64,000 bases of DNA from Rickettsiales bacterium (GTDB taxonomy: Bacteria; Pseudomonadota; Alphaproteobacteria; Rickettsiales; JAJNBL01), in contig JAJNBL010000006.1 of the NCBI GenBank assembly GCA_021156175.1, positions 52,667 through 116,666 of the forward strand. The letters are read 5' to 3'. This document shows positions 52,272 to 61,152 of this stretch, piece by piece. Position 1 is the first letter of the stretch, and each line of letters starts with the position of its first letter. Made by a program: the position numbers and the translations under genes. The notes beneath the pieces were generated by a model. It did no database searches, had not been told where the DNA came from, and saw nothing but the letters and a program-made list of their open reading frames with translations.

Positions 52272-53177
52272 ATGCACATCGGCATATTATCCCGCGCCCC
52301 TACTATCTATTCAACACAAAGACTCGTGGAAGCCGCCGAGGCGCGTGGCCATAGCGTTCAGGTTATCGACCCGCTTAAATGTTACATGAACATCACGTCG
52401 AATAATCCAGAGATCCATTACAAGGATACGATCCTCAATCATTTCGATGCGGTTATTCCACGAATTGGTGCGTCTGTGACCTTCTATGGAACCGCGGTAC
52501 TTCGGCAATTTGAGATGATGGGCGTGTATCCGGTGAATGAATCAATCGCGATCACCCGCTCACGCGATAAGCTCCGGGCACATCAGTTACTTTCCCGAAA
52601 AGGGGTTGGAATGCCCGTGACCGGTTTTGCCCATTCCGCAGATAATACACTTGATTTGATTGAACTGGTCGGAGGCGCGCCACTCGTCATCAAATTGCTT
52701 GAGGGCACTCAAGGCAAGGGCGTGATACTGGCGGAAACCCAGCAAGCGGCAGAAAGCGTGATCGAGGCCTTTAGAGGGCTTGATGCGTTCTTCCTTGTTC
52801 AGGAATTTGTGAAAGAAGCTGGCGGTGCGGATATTCGCTGCTTTGTGATTGGAGGCAAGGTGGTCGCGGCCATGCTGCGCCAGTCCCGTGAAGGGGAATT
52901 CCGCTCAAATCTCCATCGGGGCGGTACGGCAAGCCAGATTAAAATTTCACCAGAGGAGCGTCAAACGGCCATCCAAGCCGCTAAAATCATGGGGCTTGAT
53001 GTGGCGGGGGTCGATATTGTACGTTCTAACCGTGGGCCACTCGTACTGGAAGTGAACTCTTCGCCGGGCTTAGAGGGGATTGAATCGACCACGGGCAAAG
53101 ATATCGCAAGCCAAATTATCGAACATATCGAACAAAAAGCCAAGAAAGGGCAGCGGAAAGCAAAAGGGAAAGGCTGA
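52272..53177 (+). CDS. rimK: Ribosomal protein S6-glutamate ligase RimK
   Basis: 301 residues. ATP-grasp fold: the N-terminal domain has [19 protein letters not shown], the ATP-binding loop is around [14 protein letters not shown], and the metal-binding part is [18 protein letters not shown] and [26 protein letters not shown] (in parts). The enzyme adds glutamate residues to the C-terminus of ribosomal protein S6. It shows a Lys-rich tail ([13 protein letters not shown]). It pairs with the RimB-like gene directly upstream. Relatives act on other substrates such as coenzyme F420 or carnosine, but the sequence and neighbour fit RimK. Confidence 0.93.
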   Translation: MHIGILSRAPTIYSTQRLVEAAEARGHSVQVIDPLKCYMNITSNNPEIHYKDTILNHFDAVIPRIGASVTFYGTAVLRQFEMMGVYPVNESIAITRSRDKLRAHQLLSRKGVGMPVTGFAHSADNTLDLIELVGGAPLVIKLLEGTQGKGVILAETQQAAESVIEAFRGLDAFFLVQEFVKEAGGADIRCFVIGGKVVAAMLRQSREGEFRSNLHRGGTASQIKISPEERQTAIQAAKIMGLDVAGVDIVRSNRGPLVLEVNSSPGLEGIESTTGKDIASQIIEHIEQKAKKGQRKAKGKG

Positions 53178-53192
53178 TATTACAATAGGTTG

Positions 53193-53267
53193 TGGAGGCC
53201 GGGGGGAGAATCGAACTCCCGAATACAGGATTTGCAGTCCCGTGCATTACCACTTTGCTACCCGGCC
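53193..53267 (-). tRNA. tRNA-Cys (GCA)
   Basis: The acceptor stem GGCCGGG/CCCGGCC, a D-loop GCAAAGTGGTAATGC, the anticodon loop CTGCAAA (anticodon GCA) and the T arm GGGAGTTCGATTCTCCC fold into a standard cloverleaf. The discriminator is U and the CCA end is encoded (53193-53195). The U73 discriminator is expected for tRNA-Cys. Confidence 0.95.
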
Positions 53268-53430
53268 TTACCAAATGGGCGAAAGGGAGGGGTATTATAT
53301 AACTGGTTTCGCGGATTGCAAGCATCTTGCAATCATCCCCATTTTCCTATAAAAGCGAGGGCTTGAGTCATTTTCCCTTGGATTTCCTTGGTTCTTCAAA
53401 GCAAGCTTACACATCTTAGAGAATACTATT

Positions 53431-54105
53431 ATGAATACACCCGATACTGCCCGCAGCAATATGGTTCTAAGCCAGGTTCGCGCGAATGACGTGACGGATA
53501 AAAAGCTCCTTTCCGTCCTTTCCTCGCTGCCCCGCCATTTGTTTGTGCCTGAATCTTTACGCAGCATCTCTTATGTCGATAAAGCCCTTCCTTTAGGAAA
53601 CAACCGCTACCTCCTGCCCCCTTTGTTATTTGCACGGATGGCAGAAGCCGCGGATATCCAGGCTTCCGATGTAGTCCTTGATATTGGCTGCGGAAGCGGT
53701 TATTCGAGCGTTGTATTTGCTTCCTTGGGGCATAAAGTATTCGCTATCGAAGATGACCGCGACTTGTGCTCGGGCGCCAATTACATCCTTCACCATCTGG
53801 GTGTGACAAAAGTGATCGTAATGAGTAATCCGCTTGCGGCAGGCCATCCAGACGGCGGGCCATATGATGTTATTTTCATCAATGGCGCGTTACAGCGCAT
53901 CCCAGATTCCTTATTATCTCAGCTCTCGGAGCGCGGCGGAAGATTAGTCGCAGTTCTCAAAGAAACAACTCATAGCAATGGTATTGTTACGCTATGTCAG
54001 CGTACGGGCGACACCTATACCTACACCCATTTATTTGAAGCTTCCGCTCCTCTATTGCCTGGGTTTGAAGATCCCTCCTCATTTCGGAGCTTCCGTTTTG
54101 AGTAG
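53431..54105 (+). CDS. Pcm-like protein-L-isoaspartate methyltransferase family protein
   Basis: 224 residues. The SAM-binding motif is VVLDIGCGSGYSSVV (about 85-98), with the acidic residues EDDRD after strand 2. The N-terminus LPRHLFVP matches Pcm. However, the usual Pcm catalytic patch (GQTISQP-like) reads GNNRYLLPP here, so activity on isoaspartate is uncertain. This divergence is known in alphaproteobacterial proteins placed before tolC, where the position is conserved. The next gene is the TolC-type channel, 100 bases on, same strand. Cytoplasmic. Confidence 0.82.
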   Translation: MNTPDTARSNMVLSQVRANDVTDKKLLSVLSSLPRHLFVPESLRSISYVDKALPLGNNRYLLPPLLFARMAEAADIQASDVVLDIGCGSGYSSVVFASLGHKVFAIEDDRDLCSGANYILHHLGVTKVIVMSNPLAAGHPDGGPYDVIFINGALQRIPDSLLSQLSERGGRLVAVLKETTHSNGIVTLCQRTGDTYTYTHLFEASAPLLPGFEDPSSFRSFRFE

Positions 54106-54205
54106 AATCTGTTAATACTACTATCATTAATAGAAAATTAAGTACCTTTTGATTTAATATTGCCACAGAAGTTTATTCTGTAAAAACAGTAGTATGAGGA
54201 TTTTT

Positions 54206-55579
54206 ATGCACGCTAACCGTCAGACACTGCTTTTGTGTACAGTGTCTCTTTTGGCCGTAATCGGGTTTACTTTCGCACCCAAATCCGTGCATGCCGAGAC
54301 CCTCAGCGAAGCGCTTGCAGCGACGTATAATAATAACCCCCAGTTAGCATCACAACGTGCTCTCGTGCGACAAACAGATGAAGCGGCTTCCCAAGCCTTC
54401 TCTGGATGGTTGCCTCGTGCGGGCGGCTCTTACAGTAAAGGCCGCGAAGAACGTGAAACGGCTGGATTTTTAGGGCGCCGTAATACCACGAAGGCGGATA
54501 CCGAAACCTGGCAGGTTTATGTTGAACAGCCTATTTTCAGCGGTGGTTCTACTTATTACGGGATGAAGCAGGCGGATAATAAAATCGAAGCAGCCCGCGC
54601 TGAACTTTACCGTGTGGAACAAAACGTTTTGCTTAGCACCGTTCAGTCATTCGCTGGCATCGCACGGGAGCAGGAAGTTCTTTATCTAAGCCAAAATAAT
54701 GAGGCGGTTTTACGTAAACATTTAGAAGTTACTGAAGAGCGGTTCCGCTTAGGCGAAGTTACCCGTACCGACGTAGCACAGGCGAAAGCGCGGTTGGCAC
54801 TCGCGGAAAGTGAACGGTTACAGGCGGAAGGCAATCTGACAACTGCGCAAGCCAGCTTTAGAAAGATAACTGGTTTGGAGCCAAATGTCCCTGCAATGCC
54901 GGAAATGCCTGAAGGTATTCCTGGTAGCCTTGCAGATGCACGAGCCCAGGCACTTCGGGATAACCCCTCTCTTATTTCTGCTATTTATACCGAAATGGCA
55001 GCTGAAAATACCGTCGACGTAACACGGGCAAATCTGCTTCCGAACGTATCATTACGCGGCAACATGCTTGAAGAAGACGGCACTCTCAGCTCGCAAAACG
55101 GTCCTTATAATGCGCAATCGGTTACATTGAACGTGAATATTCCTATTTTCCAGTCTGGCATAGAATATTCCCGTATTCGCGCTGCGAAAGAAGATGTAGC
55201 GCGCTTACGTAGCACCCGTGAAGATAGTTATAATTCTGTAAAAGAATATGTGACTCGCGTATGGCGTGATTATGAAGTCGCACAATCGACCATCGGATCA
55301 ACACAAACTGCCGTCGAAGCTGCGCAAGTGGCCTTGGATGGCGTGATCCAGGAAGCACAAGTGGGTTCTCGTACAACACTGGACGTACTGGATGCAGAGC
55401 AAGAACTGTTCAGTGCGAAAGTGGATCATGTCCGCGCTCAATATAATGCTGTTACCGCAGCATACAGTGTAAAACTCGCGATTGGTCAATTGACCGCGCA
55501 AGCTTTGGGCCTCAGTGTCGAACTGTTTGACCCACAAGAACATTACGATGACGTCAAATATCAATTCATCGGCTACTAA
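54206..55579 (+). CDS. TolC-type outer-membrane efflux/secretion channel
   Basis: 457 residues from ATG 54206, which has AGGA upstream; another start 4 codons earlier is possible. A signal peptide ends near KSVHA. Two long coiled alpha-helical repeats in TolC fashion follow: VEQPIFSGGSTYYGMKQA and VNIPIFQSGIEYSRIRAA are the paired beta-strand/helix starts, and the conserved EERFRLGEVTRTDVAQAKARLA is the entry helix (in parts). Trimers form the outer-membrane part of type I secretion and drug-efflux systems. No transporter or membrane-fusion protein is adjacent. A small inverted repeat ACAGAA-GTTTA-TTCTGT lies before the gene (about 54164-54180). Confidence 0.92.
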   Translation: MHANRQTLLLCTVSLLAVIGFTFAPKSVHAETLSEALAATYNNNPQLASQRALVRQTDEAASQAFSGWLPRAGGSYSKGREERETAGFLGRRNTTKADTETWQVYVEQPIFSGGSTYYGMKQADNKIEAARAELYRVEQNVLLSTVQSFAGIAREQEVLYLSQNNEAVLRKHLEVTEERFRLGEVTRTDVAQAKARLALAESERLQAEGNLTTAQASFRKITGLEPNVPAMPEMPEGIPGSLADARAQALRDNPSLISAIYTEMAAENTVDVTRANLLPNVSLRGNMLEEDGTLSSQNGPYNAQSVTLNVNIPIFQSGIEYSRIRAAKEDVARLRSTREDSYNSVKEYVTRVWRDYEVAQSTIGSTQTAVEAAQVALDGVIQEAQVGSRTTLDVLDAEQELFSAKVDHVRAQYNAVTAAYSVKLAIGQLTAQALGLSVELFDPQEHYDDVKYQFIGY

Positions 55580-55696
55580 ATCCTTTTGGTCTTTGTACGA
55601 AGTTTGCTTCCATTCAAAACTTCTGCTTGAATAACACCTCCCTTTTATGTCATAACTGGGAAGATTGTACTATGCGTGACAGATCAAAGGCTTTCT

Positions 55697-56509
55697 ATGG
55701 CGGAACTCGAAAATTCCCAGAATAATCCCACTATGGAGGAAATCCTCCAAACCATTCGTGGCGTTATTGCGGGCGAAGTAGATGGCACCCCTTCCGCTGA
55801 TGATGACGATGTCCTTGAACTTACCGAAATAGCTGAAGAAGATGCGCTCGCAGGGAAAGATGTTCTTGCCAATATCGACGATGCTTTAAGCTCCGCAGGA
55901 GAAGATGCCGGCGATTTAACCAAGCGTCTTCAGGAAGCTTTGGCTGCCAAACCCGAAGAAGAGTTAGCACCAGCACCTGTTGCTGCGCCAACACCACCGG
56001 CGCCCGAACCTGTCGTAGTCGCTCCAGAACCGGAACCGATTGCACCGGAGCCCGTTTCTCCTCCCGTCATAGAAGAAGTGGCTGTTGCACCAACCATAGA
56101 AGAAGTGGCTGTTGCGCCTGCGCCGAAACCTGAGCCGTTTCCCGAACCTGTTGCGCCTGCGCTGAAACCTGAATCGATTCCCGAACCTGTTGCACCCCTT
56201 CATGTTGAGCTTAAAAAAGAACCTGAGATGCCTATGCCTGACTTCTCTTCTGCCAAAAATATTTTGGCAAACGACGATGAAGGATTGGTTTCTGAGCAAA
56301 GCGTTGAAGCCTCCGCAGATGCGATCCGTGAGCTGATGGCACATATCCCGAAGCAAGGCCCTTCATTGCGTTCTGGCTCCACCATGGAAGATTTGGTGAT
56401 CGAAGCAATGCGGCCTTATTTAAAAGATTGGTTGGATAAAAACCTCCCCCCTCTCGTCAAGCGTTTGGTAGAAAAAGAAATCCGCCGTTTAATCCCTAGC
56501 GACGAATAG
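55697..56509 (+). CDS. popZ: Polar organising protein PopZ (DUF2497)
   Basis: 270 residues from ATG 55697, which has AAAGG upstream. The N-terminal helix is NPTMEEILQTIRGVI, the start of the PopZ fold. A proline/glutamate/alanine-rich disordered linker fills about 90-190 and holds repeats such as EEVAVAP and FPEPVAPAL/IPEPVAPL. The C-terminal helices are TMEDLVIEAMRPYLKDWLDKNLP and LVKRLVEKEIRRL (in parts), the oligomerisation region. PopZ forms a matrix at cell poles and anchors the chromosome by ParB in Caulobacter. The position after tolC matches other alphaproteobacteria, though valS, often next, is absent. Length is in the normal range. Confidence 0.92.
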   Translation: MAELENSQNNPTMEEILQTIRGVIAGEVDGTPSADDDDVLELTEIAEEDALAGKDVLANIDDALSSAGEDAGDLTKRLQEALAAKPEEELAPAPVAAPTPPAPEPVVVAPEPEPIAPEPVSPPVIEEVAVAPTIEEVAVAPAPKPEPFPEPVAPALKPESIPEPVAPLHVELKKEPEMPMPDFSSAKNILANDDEGLVSEQSVEASADAIRELMAHIPKQGPSLRSGSTMEDLVIEAMRPYLKDWLDKNLPPLVKRLVEKEIRRLIPSDE

Positions 56510-56518
56510 CCGCTTTCA

Positions 56519-56550
56519 TAGGGAGTACGCCCTAGAATTTTCTTTTTCTT
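56519..56550 (+). terminator. Weak intrinsic terminator candidate after popZ
   Basis: TAGGG and CCCTA arms around AGTACG are followed by a T-rich stretch. The stem is only 5 bp, so this is a weak call. Confidence 0.35.
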
Positions 56551-56612
56551 TATAATGCACATTTTTTATCTGTGATTAAAACCATATTCACATTATTTCG
56601 ATGCAAAATAAC

Positions 56613-56641
56613 TTGCTCTTTAGGTAAAAATGACGTATTAC
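56613..56641 (+). promoter_or_regulatory. Candidate promoter for the cys operon
   Basis: TTGCTC (56613-56618) and TATTAC (56636-56641) with a 17-nt spacer, 38 bases before the cysI start. Match to consensus is moderate, and no activator-binding site could be assigned. Confidence 0.4.
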
Positions 56642-56678
56642 ACACGGAGTTTACTTGTACATTTATACATGAGCGCCC

Positions 56679-58400
56679 ATGGCAGAGAACCCACCCAAAT
56701 TTTCCCACGTTGAACAGGTTAAAGGCGAAAGTCAGCACTTGCGCGGCAATCTTTCTGCCGAGCTTGATGATGCTTCGACAGAATTTGTCTCTGATGATTC
56801 TTATGAACTGCTCAAATTCCATGGCAGTTACCAAGGTTTTGACCGCGATACTGCCACACAACGTAAGAAGGCAGGCTTGGAGAAAATATGGGAGTTCATG
56901 GTACGGCTCAAAATGCCGGCGGGTCGTTTAACGGCCAAGCAATATCTCGTGCTTGATGAACTTGCGGGTAAATATGCCAACGGCACATTGCGCCTGACAA
57001 CGCGTCAGACCTTCCAGTTCCATTGCATCGCTAAGCGGAACATGAAGGCCAAAATCAAAGCAATTAACGAGATCCTGCTCTCGACTTTAGGCGGCTGCGG
57101 CGATATTGTGCGTAACCTGATGGCCGCACCAGCGCCATATAAGGATCACAAGACTGAGCGTCTCCTCGCCGATACTAACCTACTCGCCGCACATTGCGCG
57201 CCCAAGACGACTGCCTATCATGAAATCTGGGTAGGTGACGAAAATGTAGCCGAGACTCCCAAAGAAGATGTCGAACCGCTTTATGGCAAACATTACATGC
57301 CGCGTAAATTCAAAATTGCGCTCGCCATCCCAGAAGATAATACGGTGGATCTCTTCACGCATGATTTGGGCTTTATCCTGGTGTATGAAGGCGATGCGTT
57401 GCAGGGTTACAACGTCTATGTCGGCGGCGGGCTTGGCATGACGCATAACAAAGAGGAAACCTATCCGCGCTTGGCCTCTCCTCTTGCCTTCGTGAAAGCG
57501 GATGAACTTATCGCCGCCACCGAAGCGGTTATCAAGCTCCAGCGGGATTACGGTGATCGTTCTAATCGGAAACACGCGCGACTCAAATATGTGGTGGAAG
57601 AAAAAGGCCCCGAGTGGACACGAAAAACTTTTGAGGAATATTTCGGGAAAAAAGCGGACGACGTGCGCCCGATCCCAGCAATACAAATCCCCGACCATAT
57701 GGGCTGGCACGCGCAAGGCGATGGGAAATGGTTCTTAGGTATTCCAATCTCGAGTGGGCGTATCGAAGACCGCGAGCATGAGAAAATCCGCACCGGTCTT
57801 CGTGAAGTAATTCGCGAATACGGGATGAATCTTGTCCTCACGCCGGATCAAAATATTATCCTCGCGGATATCGAGCCCAAAGACAAAGATGCGATTGCAG
57901 CCAAACTTCGCTCTTTTGGCATTAAGCTGAAAGAAGACATGACCCGTGTGGATCGGAATATGTTAGCCTGCGTCGCACTCCCCACCTGCGGGAAGGCGCT
58001 TTCGGAAGCCGAGCGCATCCGTATTCCCTTTTTGGCTGAAGTCGAAAAGCTCATGCAGAAACATGGGATTTTGGAAGAGAATCTTTCGATCCGTATCGCA
58101 GGATGCCCAAATGGTTGCTCTAGGCCCTTTGCAGGAGAGATTGGGATTGTTGGCCGCGCGCCGGACCTTTATGCCATTTATGCAGGTGGAGATTTTGAGG
58201 GGACTCGGCTTAGCGATAAACTGTTTGATAAAGTGCCCTATGTGGATGTGCCCGCCGTGATGGATGCACTATTCGCCGATTATGTCGCAGGCCGGAAACT
58301 TCAAGAAAATTATGGCACTTTCTCGCATCGCGTCGGGACGGCAACCGTGCTTTTGGGCGCGAAAAAGCGGCTAGCACCAATTTATAAATGGGCGGCATAA
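56679..58400 (+). CDS. cysI: Sulfite reductase hemoprotein (beta subunit)
   Basis: 573 residues. The four cluster ligands are Cys431 and Cys437 (CVALPTC) and Cys476 and Cys480 (GCPNGC), which hold the [4Fe-4S] cluster coupled to siroheme. Other family blocks are RLTAKQY, LRLTTRQTFQFH, GGCGDIVRN and YVGGGLGMTH. It reduces sulfite to sulfide with six electrons. It is the first gene of a packed operon: 3 bases to the siroheme gene and further cys genes. No CysJ flavoprotein is adjacent, so electrons come from another donor, possibly encoded by the truncated last gene. Assimilatory nitrite reduction is less likely given the context. Confidence 0.93.
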   Translation: MAENPPKFSHVEQVKGESQHLRGNLSAELDDASTEFVSDDSYELLKFHGSYQGFDRDTATQRKKAGLEKIWEFMVRLKMPAGRLTAKQYLVLDELAGKYANGTLRLTTRQTFQFHCIAKRNMKAKIKAINEILLSTLGGCGDIVRNLMAAPAPYKDHKTERLLADTNLLAAHCAPKTTAYHEIWVGDENVAETPKEDVEPLYGKHYMPRKFKIALAIPEDNTVDLFTHDLGFILVYEGDALQGYNVYVGGGLGMTHNKEETYPRLASPLAFVKADELIAATEAVIKLQRDYGDRSNRKHARLKYVVEEKGPEWTRKTFEEYFGKKADDVRPIPAIQIPDHMGWHAQGDGKWFLGIPISSGRIEDREHEKIRTGLREVIREYGMNLVLTPDQNIILADIEPKDKDAIAAKLRSFGIKLKEDMTRVDRNMLACVALPTCGKALSEAERIRIPFLAEVEKLMQKHGILEENLSIRIAGCPNGCSRPFAGEIGIVGRAPDLYAIYAGGDFEGTRLSDKLFDKVPYVDVPAVMDALFADYVAGRKLQENYGTFSHRVGTATVLLGAKKRLAPIYKWAA

Positions 58401-58403
58401 ACG

Positions 58404-58967
58404 ATGTTCCCGATCACCCTCGATGTAGCACGGCTGAATGTCGCACTCGTGGGAAACGAGGAGAAGACCGTGCGGCGCTTAATGCTGCTTGATGAAGCGG
58501 GAGCAGCGCACGTGACCGTCTATGCGCCTAGACCCATCGCAACACTTACGAAAACAGCAGGGAAGCGATTGATGGAGCGTTTTCCTACCGCAGCAGAAAT
58601 TCCTCAATTTGTTGCGGTAATGATTGTGGATATTGGAGAGATAGAAGCAGCCCAGCTCGCAGAGAAAGTACGCAAAGCAGGAAGGCTTGTGAATGTGGAA
58701 GACTGGAAGGAATATTGCGATTTCTATTTTCCTGCTATTGTACGACGTGGGGATTTGGTATTGACTGTCTCCACGGAAGGCAAAAGCCCTACGCTTGCAC
58801 GGCGAATCCGGGAATGGCTGGAAGTGCAATTCCCCAGCATCTGGAAAGAACAGGTGGAACATTTGGGGAAATTGCGCGATGAGTGGCAGGCGGAAGAGCT
58901 TACCGCAGAAGAGATTATGAAACGCACGGATGCGTATTTAGACGAAATTGGATGGCATAAGCAGTAA
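58404..58967 (+). CDS. Precorrin-2 dehydrogenase (CysG N-terminal type)
   Basis: 187 residues, matching the NAD-binding part of CysG/Met8. The usual glycine motif reads VALVGNEEKTVRRL, a relaxed version of the normal GGGxVA, which is frequent in alphaproteobacterial members. The better conserved block VNVEDWKEYCDFYFPAIVRRGDLVLTVSTEGKSPTLARR (shown in part) carries the catalytic and metal region. It should oxidise precorrin-2 to sirohydrochlorin for siroheme. The methylase domain of CysG is not in this gene, so uroporphyrinogen methyltransferase must be encoded elsewhere. It lies 3 bases after cysI, whose cofactor it helps to make. Confidence 0.85.
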   Translation: MFPITLDVARLNVALVGNEEKTVRRLMLLDEAGAAHVTVYAPRPIATLTKTAGKRLMERFPTAAEIPQFVAVMIVDIGEIEAAQLAEKVRKAGRLVNVEDWKEYCDFYFPAIVRRGDLVLTVSTEGKSPTLARRIREWLEVQFPSIWKEQVEHLGKLRDEWQAEELTAEEIMKRTDAYLDEIGWHKQ

Positions 58968-58969
58968 AA

Positions 58970-59710
58970 ATGGAACTCCCTCACGCATCGCTCTCACGTC
59001 TGCAAACCTTTTATGGGCATCTTGATGCTCTCGCCTTGTTGCGCATCATGATCCGTGAAGAATTTCAAGGGAAGATCGCGCTCCTTTCCTCGTTTGGCGC
59101 TGATGCTGCGCTCTTGATTGCACTTGTTGCGGAAGTTGATCCTTCTACGCCCATTCTCTTCCTACAGACAGAAAAACATTTCTCTGAGACACTTGAATAC
59201 ATAAAACAGTTGGAAACGCAGTTGGGGCTAACAAATGTCGTACCTCTTACTCCGGATATAAAAATTGTACAGAACATCGATACGGATGGTAATTTATGGG
59301 AACGGCAACCCGATCGTTGCTGCTGGATGCGCAAAGTCGAGCCACTAGATCGCGGCATTGCGCAACGTGGCATTCAGGCGATCATCACAGGGCGAAAGAG
59401 TTATCAGACGCAAGAGCGCTCTCAGCTTCCCTCAATTGAACTCGATGAGAAACAGGTGTTCCGGATTAATCCGATCATTGGATGGGATAAACAGCGTATC
59501 CGTGACGAGTTTGTCAAACGCGAACTGCCACAGCATCCGCTGGTGGCGCAAGGTTATCCATCTATTGGCTGCGCCCCATGCACCCGGCCTGTTAAACATG
59601 GAGAAGATGAGCGTGCTGGACGGTGGGCACATACTGCTGAAATGCCAGGTGGCGAAAAGAAGACAGAATGTGGTATTCATATCAATATAACACCCGATTG
59701 GAGCGTGTAG
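58970..59710 (+). CDS. cysH: APS/PAPS reductase with iron-sulfur cysteines
   Basis: 246 residues. The PP-loop region is LLSSFGADAALLIALVAEVD. The cysteines are Cys117-Cys118 (DRCCWMRK), Cys201 and Cys204 (GCAPCTRPV) and the catalytic Cys234 (ECGIH). The CC plus CxxC pattern binds a [4Fe-4S] cluster and is the hallmark of APS reductases; PAPS reductases of E. coli type lack them. It should reduce APS (possibly PAPS as well) to sulfite with thioredoxin. It begins 2 bases after the siroheme gene and ends one base before the next start. Confidence 0.93.
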   Translation: MELPHASLSRLQTFYGHLDALALLRIMIREEFQGKIALLSSFGADAALLIALVAEVDPSTPILFLQTEKHFSETLEYIKQLETQLGLTNVVPLTPDIKIVQNIDTDGNLWERQPDRCCWMRKVEPLDRGIAQRGIQAIITGRKSYQTQERSQLPSIELDEKQVFRINPIIGWDKQRIRDEFVKRELPQHPLVAQGYPSIGCAPCTRPVKHGEDERAGRWAHTAEMPGGEKKTECGIHINITPDWSV

Positions 59711-60253
59711 ATGTTGGCACTTGAACTCGATGCGATTCTTGATCGGCTCTCGGATTTCTTTATTCCAATTTATGAGCACTGGAATCGTGGCAATATGCCG
59801 GCTTCCCCGTTGCGCCGTGCAGTTTCGGGCTTAAATGGTTATGAAGTACTGTCGCATGATATCAAAACACTCGGAATCATAGCGGCGAACCTTGATACTA
59901 CCGGAAAACGCCTAGAACTGGGCCTCATTGTTGAGGCACTCACCTATCTCGCCCGCAAACATCACCCGGAAACGAAGGTAGAAGAAATTGCGACGTCCCT
60001 CACACAGGAGCTTGGAGTCCTGGAAGCTCGAAATACCGGCAATGTGCCGCTTTCTAATCCCGAACTTCTTATTCCGCTTTCATTAACTGTTTTGAAGGAA
60101 GAAGATAAAACCCGCGAAGGCATGGAATGTATCCGCGCGTTTGTTTCGATTCTTGATGCATTTATTTTACATGATGGCAAACTTTCATCTGAAGAATTAG
60201 GGTATATCAGGCGGTATGAAGAAACACTTCACCGCTTCATCATTGAACGCTAA
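59711..60253 (+). CDS. Unknown helical protein within the cys operon
   Basis: 180 residues, no signal peptide, no membrane helix. The protein looks mostly alpha-helical with acidic patches; segments are LDAILDRLSDFFIPIYEHWNRGNM and SILDAFILHDGKLSSEELGYIRRYEETL (in parts). The last part resembles the helix-rich ends of TerB-like modules (HDGKLSSEE), which is only an impression. The start codon immediately follows the cysH stop and the gene ends 37 bases before cysD, so it is almost certainly in the same operon. A role in sulfate reduction is suggested by position alone. Reading frame and base use match the neighbours, so it is a real gene. Confidence 0.75.
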   Translation: MLALELDAILDRLSDFFIPIYEHWNRGNMPASPLRRAVSGLNGYEVLSHDIKTLGIIAANLDTTGKRLELGLIVEALTYLARKHHPETKVEEIATSLTQELGVLEARNTGNVPLSNPELLIPLSLTVLKEEDKTREGMECIRAFVSILDAFILHDGKLSSEELGYIRRYEETLHRFIIER

Positions 60254-60290
60254 TGTAGACTTTCTATAGATAATTAGGATCTGACACTTT

Positions 60291-61151
60291 ATGACAAAAC
60301 AGCAGACTTCCCTTCAGATGAACCATCTCGACCAACTCGAAGCGCAAAGCATTTATATTTTTCGCGAGATGTTCAATAAAATTAAAAATCCCGCGATGTT
60401 GTGGTCTTTTGGGAAAGACAGCACCGTGATGATCCATCTTGCGCGTAAAGCCTTTTTCGGTAACATCCCCTTTCCGCTCATCCACTGCGATACAGAGCTT
60501 GAGATGGAAGAGGTATATGCGTACCGTGATAAATATTCGCAGGAATGGAACGTGGATTTCATTTCGCATCTTTGTCCACCGATTGAAACAACGGACCCTA
60601 CTCTTCCCCATTCTGCGCGCGTTGCTGCGCGAAAAACCGGCGGCTTGAAAGAAGTGATCGCGAAATATGGCTTTAACGGAATTGTGGCCGGTATTCGCCG
60701 CGATGAAGAAGGTACGCGCGCGAAAGAACGTTATTTTAGCCCACGCGATGCTGATGGTCAGTGGGATGTGAAAGATCAACCACCAGAATTTTGGGATCAG
60801 TTCATGACGGATTTCCCTCCGGGAACCCACGTGCGCATCCATCCGCTCTTACATTGGACAGAACTCGATGTATGGGAATATATTCGTAGCGAACATATCC
60901 CGGTGGTCCCGCTCTATTACTCGCGCAAATATACGATGTTTGAGGGTCGTGATTTTGGTGGCAAGATGATGCGCTTTAGATCGCTTGGCGAAAAAGGCAT
61001 TACCTGGCCGATTGAAAGCCCTGCATCGACGATTGATGAAATTATTGCAGAACTGAAAGTAACGAAAGTCTCTGAACGTTCTGGCCGCCCGATGGGCGCG
61101 GATGAAGATGAATCGGCGTTTGAGCGTCTTCGTAAAGATGGGTATATGTAG
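60291..61151 (+). CDS. cysD: Sulfate adenylyltransferase subunit 2
   Basis: 286 residues. The PP-loop is WSFGKDSTVM at about 37-46. Later motifs are RRDEEGTRAKER, GTHVRIHPLLHWTELDVWEY and the end IAELKVTKVSERSGR. With CysN it activates sulfate with ATP to APS and pyrophosphate. The two-subunit form is common in proteobacteria. The gene is followed directly by an unknown exported protein, and then by cysNC, an unusual separation of cysD from cysN. Length is normal. Confidence 0.95.
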   Translation: MTKQQTSLQMNHLDQLEAQSIYIFREMFNKIKNPAMLWSFGKDSTVMIHLARKAFFGNIPFPLIHCDTELEMEEVYAYRDKYSQEWNVDFISHLCPPIETTDPTLPHSARVAARKTGGLKEVIAKYGFNGIVAGIRRDEEGTRAKERYFSPRDADGQWDVKDQPPEFWDQFMTDFPPGTHVRIHPLLHWTELDVWEYIRSEHIPVVPLYYSRKYTMFEGRDFGGKMMRFRSLGEKGITWPIESPASTIDEIIAELKVTKVSERSGRPMGADEDESAFERLRKDGYM

Positions 61152-61152
61152 G

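Noticed and set aside
53193..53267. tRNA-Cys gene considered as an integration site
   Set aside because: No direct repeat of the tRNA 3' end or integrase gene was seen nearby.
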